Shown here one piece after another: positions 11,069-20,778 of a stretch of DNA of 64,000 nt. The DNA comes from Saitoella complicata NRRL Y-17804 (Eukaryota; Ascomycota; Saitoellomycetes; Saitoellales; Saitoellaceae). Location of the stretch: assembly GCF_001661265.1 (NCBI RefSeq), contig NW_017567012.1:186001-250000 (forward strand), read 5' to 3'. The position numbers and the translations under genes are program-made. Below the pieces are notes generated by a model. That model did not search any database. It saw only the letters and a program-made list of their open reading frames with translations, and was not told where the DNA came from. Position 1 is the stretch's first letter, and each line of letters starts with the position of its first letter.

Positions 11069-13527
11069 CTACTTAAACTCAATCTCCCCCTCCAGCTTCT
11101 CCAAGTCTACCTTTCTCCCCATCCTCGCCGCCTTAAACCTACTAACCTTCTTCTTCGGCGTCCCATCATACTCAACCGCACTCTCCGCCTCCTCTTCCAG
11201 ATCCCAATGCGTCACGGCATCGTCTTCTTCAGGCTTGACGTACCCTCCTTCGCGTTGAATTCTGCGTTCACGGAGTTTGTGGTATTGTGCCGCGATCTCT
11301 TTATAGTGGATCGTGGGTTCGAGGGATAGGTCTTCGTCTGAGTCGAGCGGTTCTGGGGGTGGGGGTTCGCGTTCCATGACAGCGCCTTTAACCGGGTTGG
11401 AGGGTTTGTCATCATCTTTCAATTTTGGGTCTTCTTCGGTGGCTTCTCCATTGGAATCTCCGTTGGTCATAGGCGTCGATTCAGTAGAGTCAGCAACATC
11501 CCCATCGGTAGCCCCATGCCCGTTCGTTACCTCGACCTCAGTTCCGTTAGACCCAGTCTTCTCCTCCCCCTCCTTCTCCTCCTGCTCCTTCAACTGCTGC
11601 TGCTTGAACTTCGAGACCTTCTTCGGCTTCGCAACAACCTCCCACGCCTCATCCTCCTTCTGCTTCTTCGCCACCTCTTTCTCCGCTGTCGCCTTCTCCT
11701 TAGCTTCAGCATCAGCGGCTTCCTGTGCCTTCTTGTGTTCGCTTTTGTGGGACCCGTTCCAGGCTGCGGTTGTTTCGAGTGCTTTTTGAACCTTGGCAGC
11801 GGCGATACGTTGTTTGACGGCGGAGGGGGCGGCCGGGGCGGTTGGGGCGGCGGCTGGTGGGGGTGGGGTACGTTCGGTTACTTGCGACATGATTGGGCAT
11901 TCGACCACCTCGTTAGCAACGGCCTTGGGTTGTGGGGTGGTGGGTGGTAGTAGTTGAATCTTTGGCTGAGATGGCGCCGACTGCGGCGATTCAACTACCG
12001 TTTCCATGACCGCCGGCGGGCCGGCAGATCTCTCCTTCTTAAACCTCGAAACCTTTATCCTCCCCACCTCCGGCGCTTTCGGCTCAGTCAGCATCCTTTC
12101 CACCACACTCTCTGCCATCGTTGGAGGGGCACGCTCAACAACCGTGTCCGCAACAGTTTTGACCACTTCAGGGGGTGGGCTGGATTTTTTGAGTACACCC
12201 TTCGCCGGCTCCTTCTCCGTATGCGTCGGTTTCTGCTTCGGGCTCTTCTTCGTCTGGATATCCAGCTTTTTCGCGAACTTGACCTTCTTCTTCTCCTTAC
12301 TCTCGTTCTCCGTCTCCTTCTTCGCGTCATTCTCCACAGCAGCCATGGGTTCCTCAACCACACCCACTCGTGCCTCCGGATCCGGCAGAATAGCCCCAAT
12401 CCTCTCGATCCTTCCCGTATGCACAACACCCAGCGCACCCGGTTGACCAGGTGGGATAATGTTGCGCATCAGACCTCTTACACGACCATACTCGTCCTCC
12501 TCCAGATCATCGTCCGAGCTCCTCTCTTCAGCATCCTCATCCCATTCTTGTTCGTCGTCGCCGTATATTTGAGACATGAGGTCATTCATCTGCTGTAAGT
12601 CAGATGGACGGGACACATCCCAATCACCACCATCGTCGTCATCGGAGTCACCAGTTGCGTCTTCGGAGTGGGAAACGGAGGGGGAGTCCATGCTAACGGA
12701 AGAGGCCTCTTTGCTTTGTATTGGCGAAACAGGCGTGGTGGTTTTCGATAATGTGGCGTGGGTTGTCATGACTGCTGCCTTTGGCACAGGATCAGGTTTT
12801 GACTTCGTCTCTTCTCTTTCCAGGGTGATAGCACCGTTTGTGGCGGTGTTTTGTCGAAGAGTTTCCTCTTCCTCCTCCTCCCTCTCCAACTCCGCCATCA
12901 ACTCATCCAGATCTTCATAGCTCTGAGCCTTATCATTCTCTCCACCTGTCAGGTCAAGCAGCTTCCCGACTTCACCCCTGCCTTTGCCACTCGTGCTTGC
13001 CTTAACGACATTCCCCTCGTCATCCAACTCTTCCGTAATCTCGACAATGGGCTCACCCACCTCATTAACGTCTCCCACTGTCTGCCTCTCCAACTCCTGA
13101 AACGCCCCCAACCTCTCCCTCACCCCCTCCATCTCCCCTTCCACCTTCTTCACAGTCTCCTCGACATACTCTATCCGTCTCCCGATAATCTCAGCAGCCT
13201 CATGTGCGGATCGCTCGACGAACCAGTTTTCGCCGAGGAGGACGGTGATTTCGTTGGTGTGGATTAGAGTGCCGGGGATGGAGGCGAATTTGCCGAAGGG
13301 GACGCGGATATCTCTGGTTGTCTTCTTTGGGAGATCTGAGATCTTTTCCTGTAAGGCAGCGTACTCCTTTTTGTAGTTCCGCCATTGATCTGTACCGAGG
13401 TTAGCATGCTATAGAGAGGGGAGGCGAGGAAGTAGGAGTACGTACCTAGTGAGTCTCGGAGGGACCTGAGCTGATCCTCGAGCCGTGCTCGGTAGAAATT
13501 GACGGCGGCCTGTTCTTCTGGATCCAT
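11069..13527 (-). CDS. Unconventional prefoldin RPB5 interactor (Bud27/URI) homologue
   Basis: Two exons, 13527-13446 and 13389-11069, with a 56-nt intron (800 aa). URI/Bud27 is a prefoldin-like scaffold that helps RNA polymerase assembly through Rpb5 and connects to TOR signalling. The N-terminal prefoldin-alpha fold is clear: an opening helix, then VPFGKFASIPGTLIHT, ITVLLGENWFVERSAHEA and a second helix. The rest is acidic and disordered, with a C-terminal region resembling the fungal DUF3835 module. A short basic motif recurs three times (KVSRFKKER, KVSKFKQQQ, KVSRFKAAR). The ATG at 13527 (MDPEEQAAV) is preferred; an in-frame start at 13626 would add 33 residues. Confidence 0.88.
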
Positions 13528-13887
13528 TGCTCCTCGATCCTTGCTGCCGGAGGGAGGGTCGTCGAGGAGGTGTTGAGTCTGCGGAATTGTTGCGGGATGA
13601 AATGAATGGTTCGGGAGTCCCTGCATGACGCAACCGGCACGTACGGCGGAAGATAAGGTTGGGAAAATCTTGAGTTGGGATTGGAAACGGAAGGGAGATA
13701 GGGAGTGGATGGAGATAGTAGATTTTTAGGTAATTGGCTATGATATCTTGTCCCGCTCCTCCTGCGTGCTTCCGGCCAAGCAAAGTCCTGGCCTCGCCTA
13801 AAGCTGTGTGCGAGCCGTACGTATGTGCTTGCTGTTGACCGGCCGCTCCAGGGCCTATCGTACATCTTCAGTTGAGGTCGTTCATAC
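13528..13887. other. Intergenic between two minus-strand genes
   Basis: 360 bp holding the URI promoter and the 3' flank of the twin-CX9C gene. Nothing else was recognised. Confidence 0.5.
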
Positions 13888-14472
13888 TCAAGCTTGGTTC
13901 TGCTGCTTCTTATGCTCATCCTCATCCCTCAAATACTCCATATACAAATCATCCGCATGCTCTTTAATCTTCCCCTCCCTAACCCCAATTTCCCCTGCAC
14001 TCCCATACCCCATCGCCTTCAACGTCTTCTTCTGCAACCTCATACAAGCGTGAAACTTTTTCGAATACTCATGACAACCCATAGCCCTCTCCCACAACGA
14101 CCCATACCGATTACAATTGAATAACGCGAGTTCTTCAACTGCGCAATTTGCCCATGCAGCTTCGTGGATTGCATTATTTTGGGCTTCGCGAGAAGCGAGG
14201 GAAGCGAGGGAAGCGGCTTTTTCGGCTTCGATTTGGGCGTGGAGGTCCTCGAGTTCGGATTCGTTTGTGGGGATGGGAGGGGCCGGAGTGGATTGTGCTG
14301 TCGCCTTGAACTTGGGTGGGAGGTTGAGATTAGGGAGGGGAGCAGGTTTCGCTTCGTCGATGAGGGCTTTGAGGGAGGGGTCGAGAGAGGCGAGGGGGTC
14401 TTCTGTGGTTGTGTTTGCAGCCGGGGTGGATGCGGACTCCGTTGTTGGCTTTGATTTCCAGAACCCGGACAT
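13888..14472 (-). CDS. Twin CX9C (CHCH) mitochondrial protein
   Basis: Single exon, 194 aa. The C-terminal half has two exact CX9C helices, CAVEELALFNC and CHEYSKKFHAC, forming a CHCH hairpin. CMRLQKKTLKAMGYG follows and resembles Cmc1-like cytochrome oxidase assembly factors. Such proteins are imported into the mitochondrial intermembrane space and oxidised by Mia40. The N-terminal 90 residues are Pro/Thr/Ala-rich, and an Ala/Glu-rich helix precedes the first CX9C. The exact orthologue (Cmc1-like, Emi1-like or other) is undecided. The start ATG at 14472 (MSGFWKSK) is preferred; upstream in-frame codons look like leader. It is divergent from the Ame1-like gene, 187 bp away. Confidence 0.8.
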   Translation of the reverse strand: MSGFWKSKPTTESASTPAANTTTEDPLASLDPSLKALIDEAKPAPLPNLNLPPKFKATAQSTPAPPIPTNESELEDLHAQIEAEKAASLASLASREAQNNAIHEAAWANCAVEELALFNCNRYGSLWERAMGCHEYSKKFHACMRLQKKTLKAMGYGSAGEIGVREGKIKEHADDLYMEYLRDEDEHKKQQNQA

Positions 14473-14659
14473 GGTTGTGTTACTATCTGGGGATATAGAG
14501 CGGGGATAGATGCGTTCAATTGATTTGAGATGTTGACTGAAGATGCTGGCTCCAGCTTTTGATAGAGTTCCGGCGACTGCGGGTTCATGCACGACCATGC
14601 AGTCGTCCAAGCTGTACACAATACCGAAGTCAACGTTACACCCCGACCGTCAATACCAA

Positions 14660-16543
14660 ATGGACCCTCCAACAGGTTTGTAACCCGTCTTCATCATTGC
14701 TATCTTACGCTGACACCGTGCGCAGTGCCCAATTCACGTCAAGAACGCAGAGAAGCCCGTGTTCGAGGCGCAAAGTGCGTACCAGTTCGCGCTCCAGACG
14801 ACGCGTTTGGTTGACATTCGGTGTAGTACACATAAAGTCCAGGATGTCGCGTTTACGATTCAAACGGGCGCAGGTGGAGGCGCGCCGCCGGTGAGGACGC
14901 CGGGGAACAGGAGGACGGTAACACAAGGTTTCCCTCCTTTGATGACATTGGGTTAAACATTGGCTGATGAAAGACGGCAAACAGCCCCAACGACAGGGAA
15001 GAAGAGTGGGAGTACGGTTAAACGCAACGCGACAAATGCCGTACAACCCGCGTCAGCAAAACGCACACCAGCACCACAACTACCCGCGAGCGTACAACGA
15101 CCTGCAGCCCCATCCACCGCCAAACGGTCCGCAACAACAGCAGCCCTCCACCCGACGCGTACAAGCACGGCGAAGAAACTCTCTACCTTTGGACCTGCAT
15201 CTCGTGGAGTAGGCAGTGTGCGACGACCGACTGCGCCCGCGGTGATACCACGGAACGGAGGTGCGGACACACCGAGTAATCGACGCGCTGGGGGACGGAG
15301 GCGGAGGCAGCAGGATCCGGAGGGTGTGGACTCTCCAATCAAGAAAAGTCGGTTGGGTGAGGAGGTGGAGCAGGAGCATGAGGAACAACAAGAGGGAGTG
15401 GAGGAGTCGGAGAAGGAGGTCAATGGGGATGGAGAGGAGGGGTCGGCGGAGATGAGTTTGGTTACGGAGGAGAATGTGGTGATGCCGATACAAACAGAGC
15501 AAGAGGTCGATGAGGAAATACCAGAAGTGGAAGCTGAAGTTGAGCCTGAGCAGGAGCAACCGGAGCAACCGGAGCAACCGGAGCAGGAGTCGGAAGAAAA
15601 CGTTGACGAGGAGGAAGACATGGCGTCAACACTGCCAACGCCGAAAGCATTGAAGACAAACGGCGTTTCGCGGAGCAAGACCGATCTACCGAGACGCGAT
15701 ACGGCAAATCTGAATGGCGACAGACCAGTATTGGCACCAGGACGGGCTCCAGCAGATGCGACGCGCCCAGCGACATCGCAAGAGAATGGAACGACGCAAC
15801 AAAAGCGCAAGGCAAAGGCAACGGACCCAACACCTTCTGCAACCCCCGCAAAGAAACAGAAGTCACGACCTACGCGACCAGAACCCACCACAACCCAACA
15901 AACCGACTCTACCCTCCCTTCTCAATCACAATCTCAACCTCCCCGCAAAAAAGCGCTCGAATCCCGCTCCGTCCAAATCACAACCCACAAATTCTCCGCC
16001 TCCAACACCACCCGCGCCCCCACCAACGAGCTCGACATCATCCTCGCACTCCTCACCGAACAACTCGACCGTCTCCGGCAGCGCACCACAATCGACGCCC
16101 GTACCCGCCTCATCCTCGACGCATTCACCGAAGAAGTAACGATCCGTCTATTACAAATGACTGACGCGTTGGATTCGTATCATAGTTTGGTCGTGGCGAA
16201 TCGGAGGGCGGGGAGGAGGAAGGGGGAGTTGAGGGCGGAGCTGTTGAGGGTGAGAAGGGAGAGGGCGGGGGTTAGGGATAGGATGACAGAAGTTCGTCGA
16301 CAGCATGCCGAAGCCGTAGAGATAAACGAGGAGATGGAAGGTGTTGGACGATTCTTCGAGGAGGTGGTCAAGATGAGGGAGGAGGATGCGGGGGAGGTAC
16401 GGGAAGCAGAGGAGATGAAGGGGATGGAGGGGTTGTTGAGGGTTGTGGGGCCGGTTGTTACGGGGGAGTATGCGATTGCGAAGCGTTTGAGTGTGTTTAA
16501 TGGGTTTTTGGAGAGGGTTGAGGAGGCTATTCGGAAGGCGTAG
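14660..16543 (+). CDS. Candidate Ame1/CENP-U-like inner kinetochore protein
   Basis: Four exons: 14660-14675, 14726-14774, 14827-14927 and 14985-16543 (574 aa). All three introns are 50-57 nt and phases match throughout. The N-terminus (RQERREARVRGAN then VQDVAFTI) and a long basic and acidic disordered middle lead to a C-terminal helical region (from about residue 340). This region contains DARTRLILDAFTEEV, RLLQMTDALDSYHSL and ELLRVRRERAGVRDRM. The layout resembles fungal AT-hook/Ame1 (CENP-U) proteins as I remember them: a Mis12-binding N-tip, a disordered middle and a coiled coil pairing with Okp1. That identity is an inference. What is certain is a nuclear-looking, highly charged coiled-coil protein. 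Confidence 0.55.
15554..15580 (+). repeat. 9-bp tandem repeat, three copies, in coding sequence
   Basis: GAGCAACCG is repeated three times exactly, encoding Glu-Gln-Pro triplets in the acidic region of the Ame1-like protein. It is a likely length-variable microsatellite. Confidence 0.9.
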
Positions 16544-16552
16544 GATAGGAAG

Positions 16553-16622
16553 GCTTTACAAAATATCTGTTAATCCATTAATATTTATCCTCCCAAATAC
16601 GGTCTCATGTATTTTGTAAAGC
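16553..16622. repeat. Inverted repeat, 13-bp perfect arms, 44-nt spacer
   Basis: The arms are 16553-16565 (GCTTTACAAAATA) and 16610-16622. The repeat starts 10 bp after the stop codon of the Ame1-like gene and is AT-rich against its surroundings. It could fold in the 3' UTR or be a tiny inverted-repeat insertion. Confidence 0.85.
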
Positions 16623-16626
16623 TTGA

Positions 16627-16638
16627 GCTCACGTGAGC
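16627..16638. promoter_or_regulatory. 12-bp palindromic E-box (GCTCACGTGAGC)
   Basis: A perfect palindrome around CACGTG lies 112 bp upstream of the CSL-factor ATG. bHLH proteins of the Cbf1/Pho4/USF type bind this core. The function here is inferred from position only. Confidence 0.5.
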
Positions 16639-16749
16639 CGACCTCGAGCGCAGGAACTTTTGTTCCCACCAGGCGGCCAACGCCCACGCCTCGTGAGAGT
16701 TTGACCCCCCCATCGTGAGAACCAAAAAACACAAAGTGATCCGTCTGAG

Positions 16750-19011
16750 ATGTCCAGCCAAGATCAGCCAGTCGCTGCCAGCGCATCAACAGCCGTGCCC
16801 GTGCCTGCTACTCCGCCCTCTGCTTCGGCTCCGACCAACGACGAACGGGAGGCGACGACTGTTCCGGAGGAGAAGGTAGTCGTCGAGGCAAAGGAGCCTA
16901 CGGAGGACGACGCTCAAGCTCTTCTTGGCTTGCTTGGGAACATCAACGCGGGGATCGCGACACTGGCACCCGTAACTGAGAAGGACGCGACGACGTCCGC
17001 GGCGGCTCCTTCTGACGCGCAAGCATCTGTGTCAACAGAGCAAGCGACGAATCCCACTCTTGACAGTCTCCTGAGCGTATGTCACACTCACAATTTATTT
17101 ATTTTGAGCGTGTATGCTAACGAAAACGCGTCCGTTTAGTTGCACAACCTTCCTACCCCCGCAGAGAGCCCAGCCATCACGGACGCTGCACGTCAGGAAG
17201 AAACGGCGAAGATCCTGGCTTTGTTGAATAACGGACATCAGTCGGCACCTAACATGGATCCTTCCGCTGATTTGGATACGTTGTTGCAGAACGGTGGCGG
17301 TAATGCCAACGGTAACGGTATTGGGAACCAGCAGGCTCCGATGGCGCCGGTTGAGTTCTCCGATGCCGATGCCTCAGGGAAGAGGAAGCGTAAGTGGTCA
17401 GGCAAGGAGGAACCGCGCCGTGAAGCCGCCGCTGCGCGTCACGAGATCATCAAACAGGCGATTCTTGACCACATGCCTGCGATGCAAGAGGCTGCGAACT
17501 CTGCTGGCATGTTGTTCTCTCCTAGCGCCGTGTTGCCCGAGAACAACAAGTTGACCACCATCACCTGTTTGTATGCCTCTGTTGCGCAGAAGTCGTATGG
17601 TACTGAGAAGCGATTTTTGTGCCCGCCGCCTGTTGTTGCGATTCAGGGTGCGCACCGTCATTCAATGGGTGATATTCCTCAGGGTCGCATTTCAATCTAC
17701 GCGGAGGACAGCCCGGTGCCCATCTCGCACCACAGTGAGTCCTTTACTGCGCAGAGCTTACAGGCCACCTTCAAGCAACTTCACATCTCCAACGTCGCGA
17801 CCGCCAAGTCGAAGCACTTCAACCTTCGTCTTCGTGTCGCCGCGCGTGGACGAAGCGCGAGTGACGAGCAATACTTTGCTGAATGGGACTCGCCGCCGAT
17901 CAACATTATCTCCAAGCCTTCGAAAAAGTCATCCAAAGCGAGGAACTTGGCGACGTGCATCCAGGCCAGCACTTTGGTGTCCTTGTACAACCGTATCAAC
18001 TCGCAGACAGTGAGGACCAAGTACCTCCGTACTGAGGGAGGTCGCCTGTGTGCCAAGAGTCACGAGTGGTCACCGTTCTTGATTCAGGTCATGCGTAACC
18101 CTGAACTCATGGAGGATGGTGTGGTCACCGATGAGCTTCCTGAGCCGGGAGAGCCTGTCATGTACGGGACTGTGGTTGTCTTGACTGACACCATCACCGG
18201 TGTGCCATCACAGCCCCTCATCATTCGTCGCGTCGAGAAAAACGTGATTGTCGACGATGCGGTGGGTCCTGTCTCGCAGATGGGTAAGATCGCGTTCGAG
18301 TCCGTTCGTGAGGAGGACGATGAGAGTGGTGAGCGCATGTTCCTCTCTGCTCTTGGTGCTCAATCCGATACCGGTGCCGCACGCATGGAGAACGTTGACC
18401 CGACTGTCGGCTGGCAACCTCCCAAGGCTGGCTCTACGACTCGCGTCGAGGACCACGTCTGCTGGACCATCGTTGGTATTTCCCAATTCCGCCACACCTT
18501 CCTCGACGCATTCGGACAGCCAGACGAGGCTCCTATTCCTATGCCTGGACAAGCTCCAGCATTGTTGCAGGCTGGTCAGCCCATGCCGAACATCATCCAG
18601 ACTCCCGCTGGACCCATGGTTGATGACTACAAGGGCCCTGTGACCCCCTTCCCTGCTCTCGCGACGAATCCGGCTTACCTTTCCAACACCCACACTCTCG
18701 AACTTGTCGTGGGTGATTTCGTCTCTACCAACCCCGCCATCCCTACGCCTGAAGTTTGGTTGGGTCACGTCGGACCGCTGAACGTTCGTGTTAGTGCTGC
18801 TCCGGCAGAATATCCTAACACGGTAATGCTGCATGTCGAGTTGCCTTCCTTCAAGGACTTGAACGGAGGCAGTATGCCGTTGCTGTTCGTCAGGCACGAT
18901 GGTATTGTTAGCAACCCGGGTTGTGAGGTCGTCGTTGACTACAAGGAAGGTGAAGGAGAGGGCGGTGAAGAAGCAAAGGAAGGCGAAGAGGAGGTTGCTG
19001 AGGAGGCGTAA
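16750..19011 (+). CDS. CSL-family (CBF1/Su(H)/LAG-1) transcription factor
   Basis: Two exons, 16750-17076 and 17140-19011, phase 0 (732 aa). CSL proteins bind CGTGGGAA-type DNA; in animals they are the Notch effector, in fission yeast (Cbf11, Cbf12) they control cell adhesion, lipid and cell-cycle genes. After about 220 disordered residues and a basic patch (KRKRKW), the Rel-like N-terminal domain shows VAQKSYGTEKRFLCPPP. KSKHFNLRLRV and ISKPSKKSSKARN then lead to the beta-trefoil signature LVSLYNRINSQTVRTKYL. The remaining trefoil (GPVSQMGKIAF, DHVCWTI) and an IPT-like C-terminal domain follow, then an acidic tail. The DNA-contacting segments look intact, without the large insertions of some fungal class members. 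Confidence 0.94.
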
Positions 19012-19243
19012 GTTTTGGGAAACATGATCAATTACGGGGATAAACAGAGACGTTCGTTTTTAGAGAGATGTGGCACGATCCGAGTTGATGGTTACAAATC
19101 TGCTATGTTTGCTTTGAGTACTAGTACACGCGTCTTTATTCAGTTGTCGTCATATCCAAGATCTTTGTGCATGTACACCCAGCAATGCTTTCCCCAGGTT
19201 GAAATCCAAAACTCCGAATGACCAGTGCGAACGTTTGCACGAA

Positions 19244-19711
19244 TTAATTCACCCTGCACAATGCCAATCCGCCAACACCCTTCTCCACAGCTTCCAGTGC
19301 GTCCATAACTCCCAGGCTAGTCTGCACCAACAAAACCTCGCCCACATTCAGCGGCGCAATCTCCCCTGCCTTCTTTCCCTCGATCACATCCTTCAGATCC
19401 CGCACCGTCATCATAATCTTCTTGCTAGGCTTGCTGATAAGCTTCATCTGTGACAGCACTTTCTCGTTGTCTCTGTATTTCATTTCAAGCCAGAGTCGGC
19501 GTCCGGAGACGTTCTGTTTGGTAGTGGGGGTGTAGATCTTGTCGGGGGCAGTCACCGTGCCTCGCGTGATGGAGGAGATAAATCCATGACGTTGTAGTGC
19601 GAGACAAACTTCGAGGTATGCTTTTGTTTGTGGGATACAGGTCTGCTTCAAGCGGGCCGTCGAGACGTTCTGCAAGTGAGCGCAGATGTTGGCCAACCGC
19701 ACGAGCGACAT
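19244..19711 (-). CDS. Mitochondrial small-subunit ribosomal protein uS8m
   Basis: Single exon, 155 aa, the expected length for mitochondrial S8. uS8 binds the central domain of small-subunit rRNA early in assembly. The conserved C-terminal block SKPSKKIMMTVRDLKDV and GEVLLVQTSLGVMDALEA ending GGLALCRVN is diagnostic. The N-terminal helix (MSLVRLANICAHLQN) is also the typical S8 start. It is divergent from the FKBP gene, 247 bp away. Confidence 0.93.
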   Translation of the reverse strand: MSLVRLANICAHLQNVSTARLKQTCIPQTKAYLEVCLALQRHGFISSITRGTVTAPDKIYTPTTKQNVSGRRLWLEMKYRDNEKVLSQMKLISKPSKKIMMTVRDLKDVIEGKKAGEIAPLNVGEVLLVQTSLGVMDALEAVEKGVGGLALCRVN

Positions 19712-19958
19712 TTTGGAGGATTCTGATGGGAGCGCCGGGGAATATGTAGAGCTGGTCGCTGAGACGTAGACTGTCGCTGTACTGAAGACGAGCCTTTGAG
19801 CTTTCTGATTGAATGATCTTTACAGAACTTTCGACGTTACCGCTCGCACACAAAATCCAGGACGTTAGTCCGAGGCTCGAGGTGGCACACCAGGGGCAGA
19901 TATACGTCGTCCGTTTCCCGCCGTGTTGAACACAAATACAATTCCGAGATATTTCAGG

Positions 19959-20454
19959 ATGTTTTTCACCAAGTATATCGTACTTGCGCTCTCTGCTGCT
20001 GTTGCCGCTGCTTCTGCCACTAAGGAGCCTCCTACCACCCTTCAAATCGGTGTCAAGCATCGCGTTCCCGAGGAGGAATGTCTCAGGAAGACGAAGAACG
20101 GAGATCAGCTTGCCATGCACTACCGTGGTTCTCTGTTTGATTCTGGAAAGGAGTTTGATGCGTCTTACAACCGCGGAAGGCCTTTTGAGTTCACGATCGG
20201 CAAGGGCCAGGTGATCAAGGGATGGGATCAGGGATTGCTTGAGTATGTCATGTATTGCCTTTCTTAAGTTTGTCAATGCTAAGAAGGTACATAGTATGTG
20301 TATTGGGGAGAAGCGCAAGCTCGTTATCCCTCCTGAGCTCGGCTACGGCGCTCGCGGTGCTGGAGGTGTTATCCCAGGAGGAGCCACCCTTGTCTTCGAC
20401 GTCGAACTACTGGAGATCAAGGGCTGGACTCCCCCGCCCAAGGAGGAACTCTGA
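19959..20454 (+). CDS. FKBP-type peptidyl-prolyl isomerase of the ER (FKBP2-like)
   Basis: Two exons, 19959-20242 and 20295-20454 (147 aa). It has an N-terminal signal peptide ([20 protein letters not shown]) and one FKBP domain. Active-site and FK506-pocket residues are visible in [32 protein letters not shown] and [12 protein letters not shown]. The join [12 protein letters not shown] fits the family. The protein ends KEEL, a plausible variant of the KDEL/HDEL retrieval signal, so it should fold secretory proteins in the ER lumen. Confidence 0.94.
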
Positions 20455-20778
20455 AGAACGATTGCAAAGGAGGGAACTTGACAAACGATACCCATGATAT
20501 GAATTTGGTATATGAGATATGCAAGATATAGCAATGGCGCCTAAAAGAATGTGTGCCCCCCAAGAACGAAAGATATAACTCCACCCATCCCAACGAGCAA
20601 CAAAAATAATAAAAAAAGACCGAAAGATAGCAATGCTAGATATTTTCTGGTAAACCGGCCAGCGGTCAAGTTCCCCCAGGGCAGATTAGTATACGCAATC
20701 CTTGGGTGATCAATAGATATGCCTCAACCCTTCCCTTCCCTTCGCCTACCCTCCCTGCCATTACCTCCTCTCGCCAAC
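20455..20778. other. Convergent 3' intergenic region
   Basis: 324 bp between convergent genes, AT-rich with an A-run near 20610. It probably contains both polyadenylation regions. No gene was seen. Confidence 0.5.

Noticed and set aside
14953-15891. 312-codon Ser/Cys-rich minus-strand frame
   Set aside because: Complement of the acidic repeat region of the Ame1-like gene, with no independent support.
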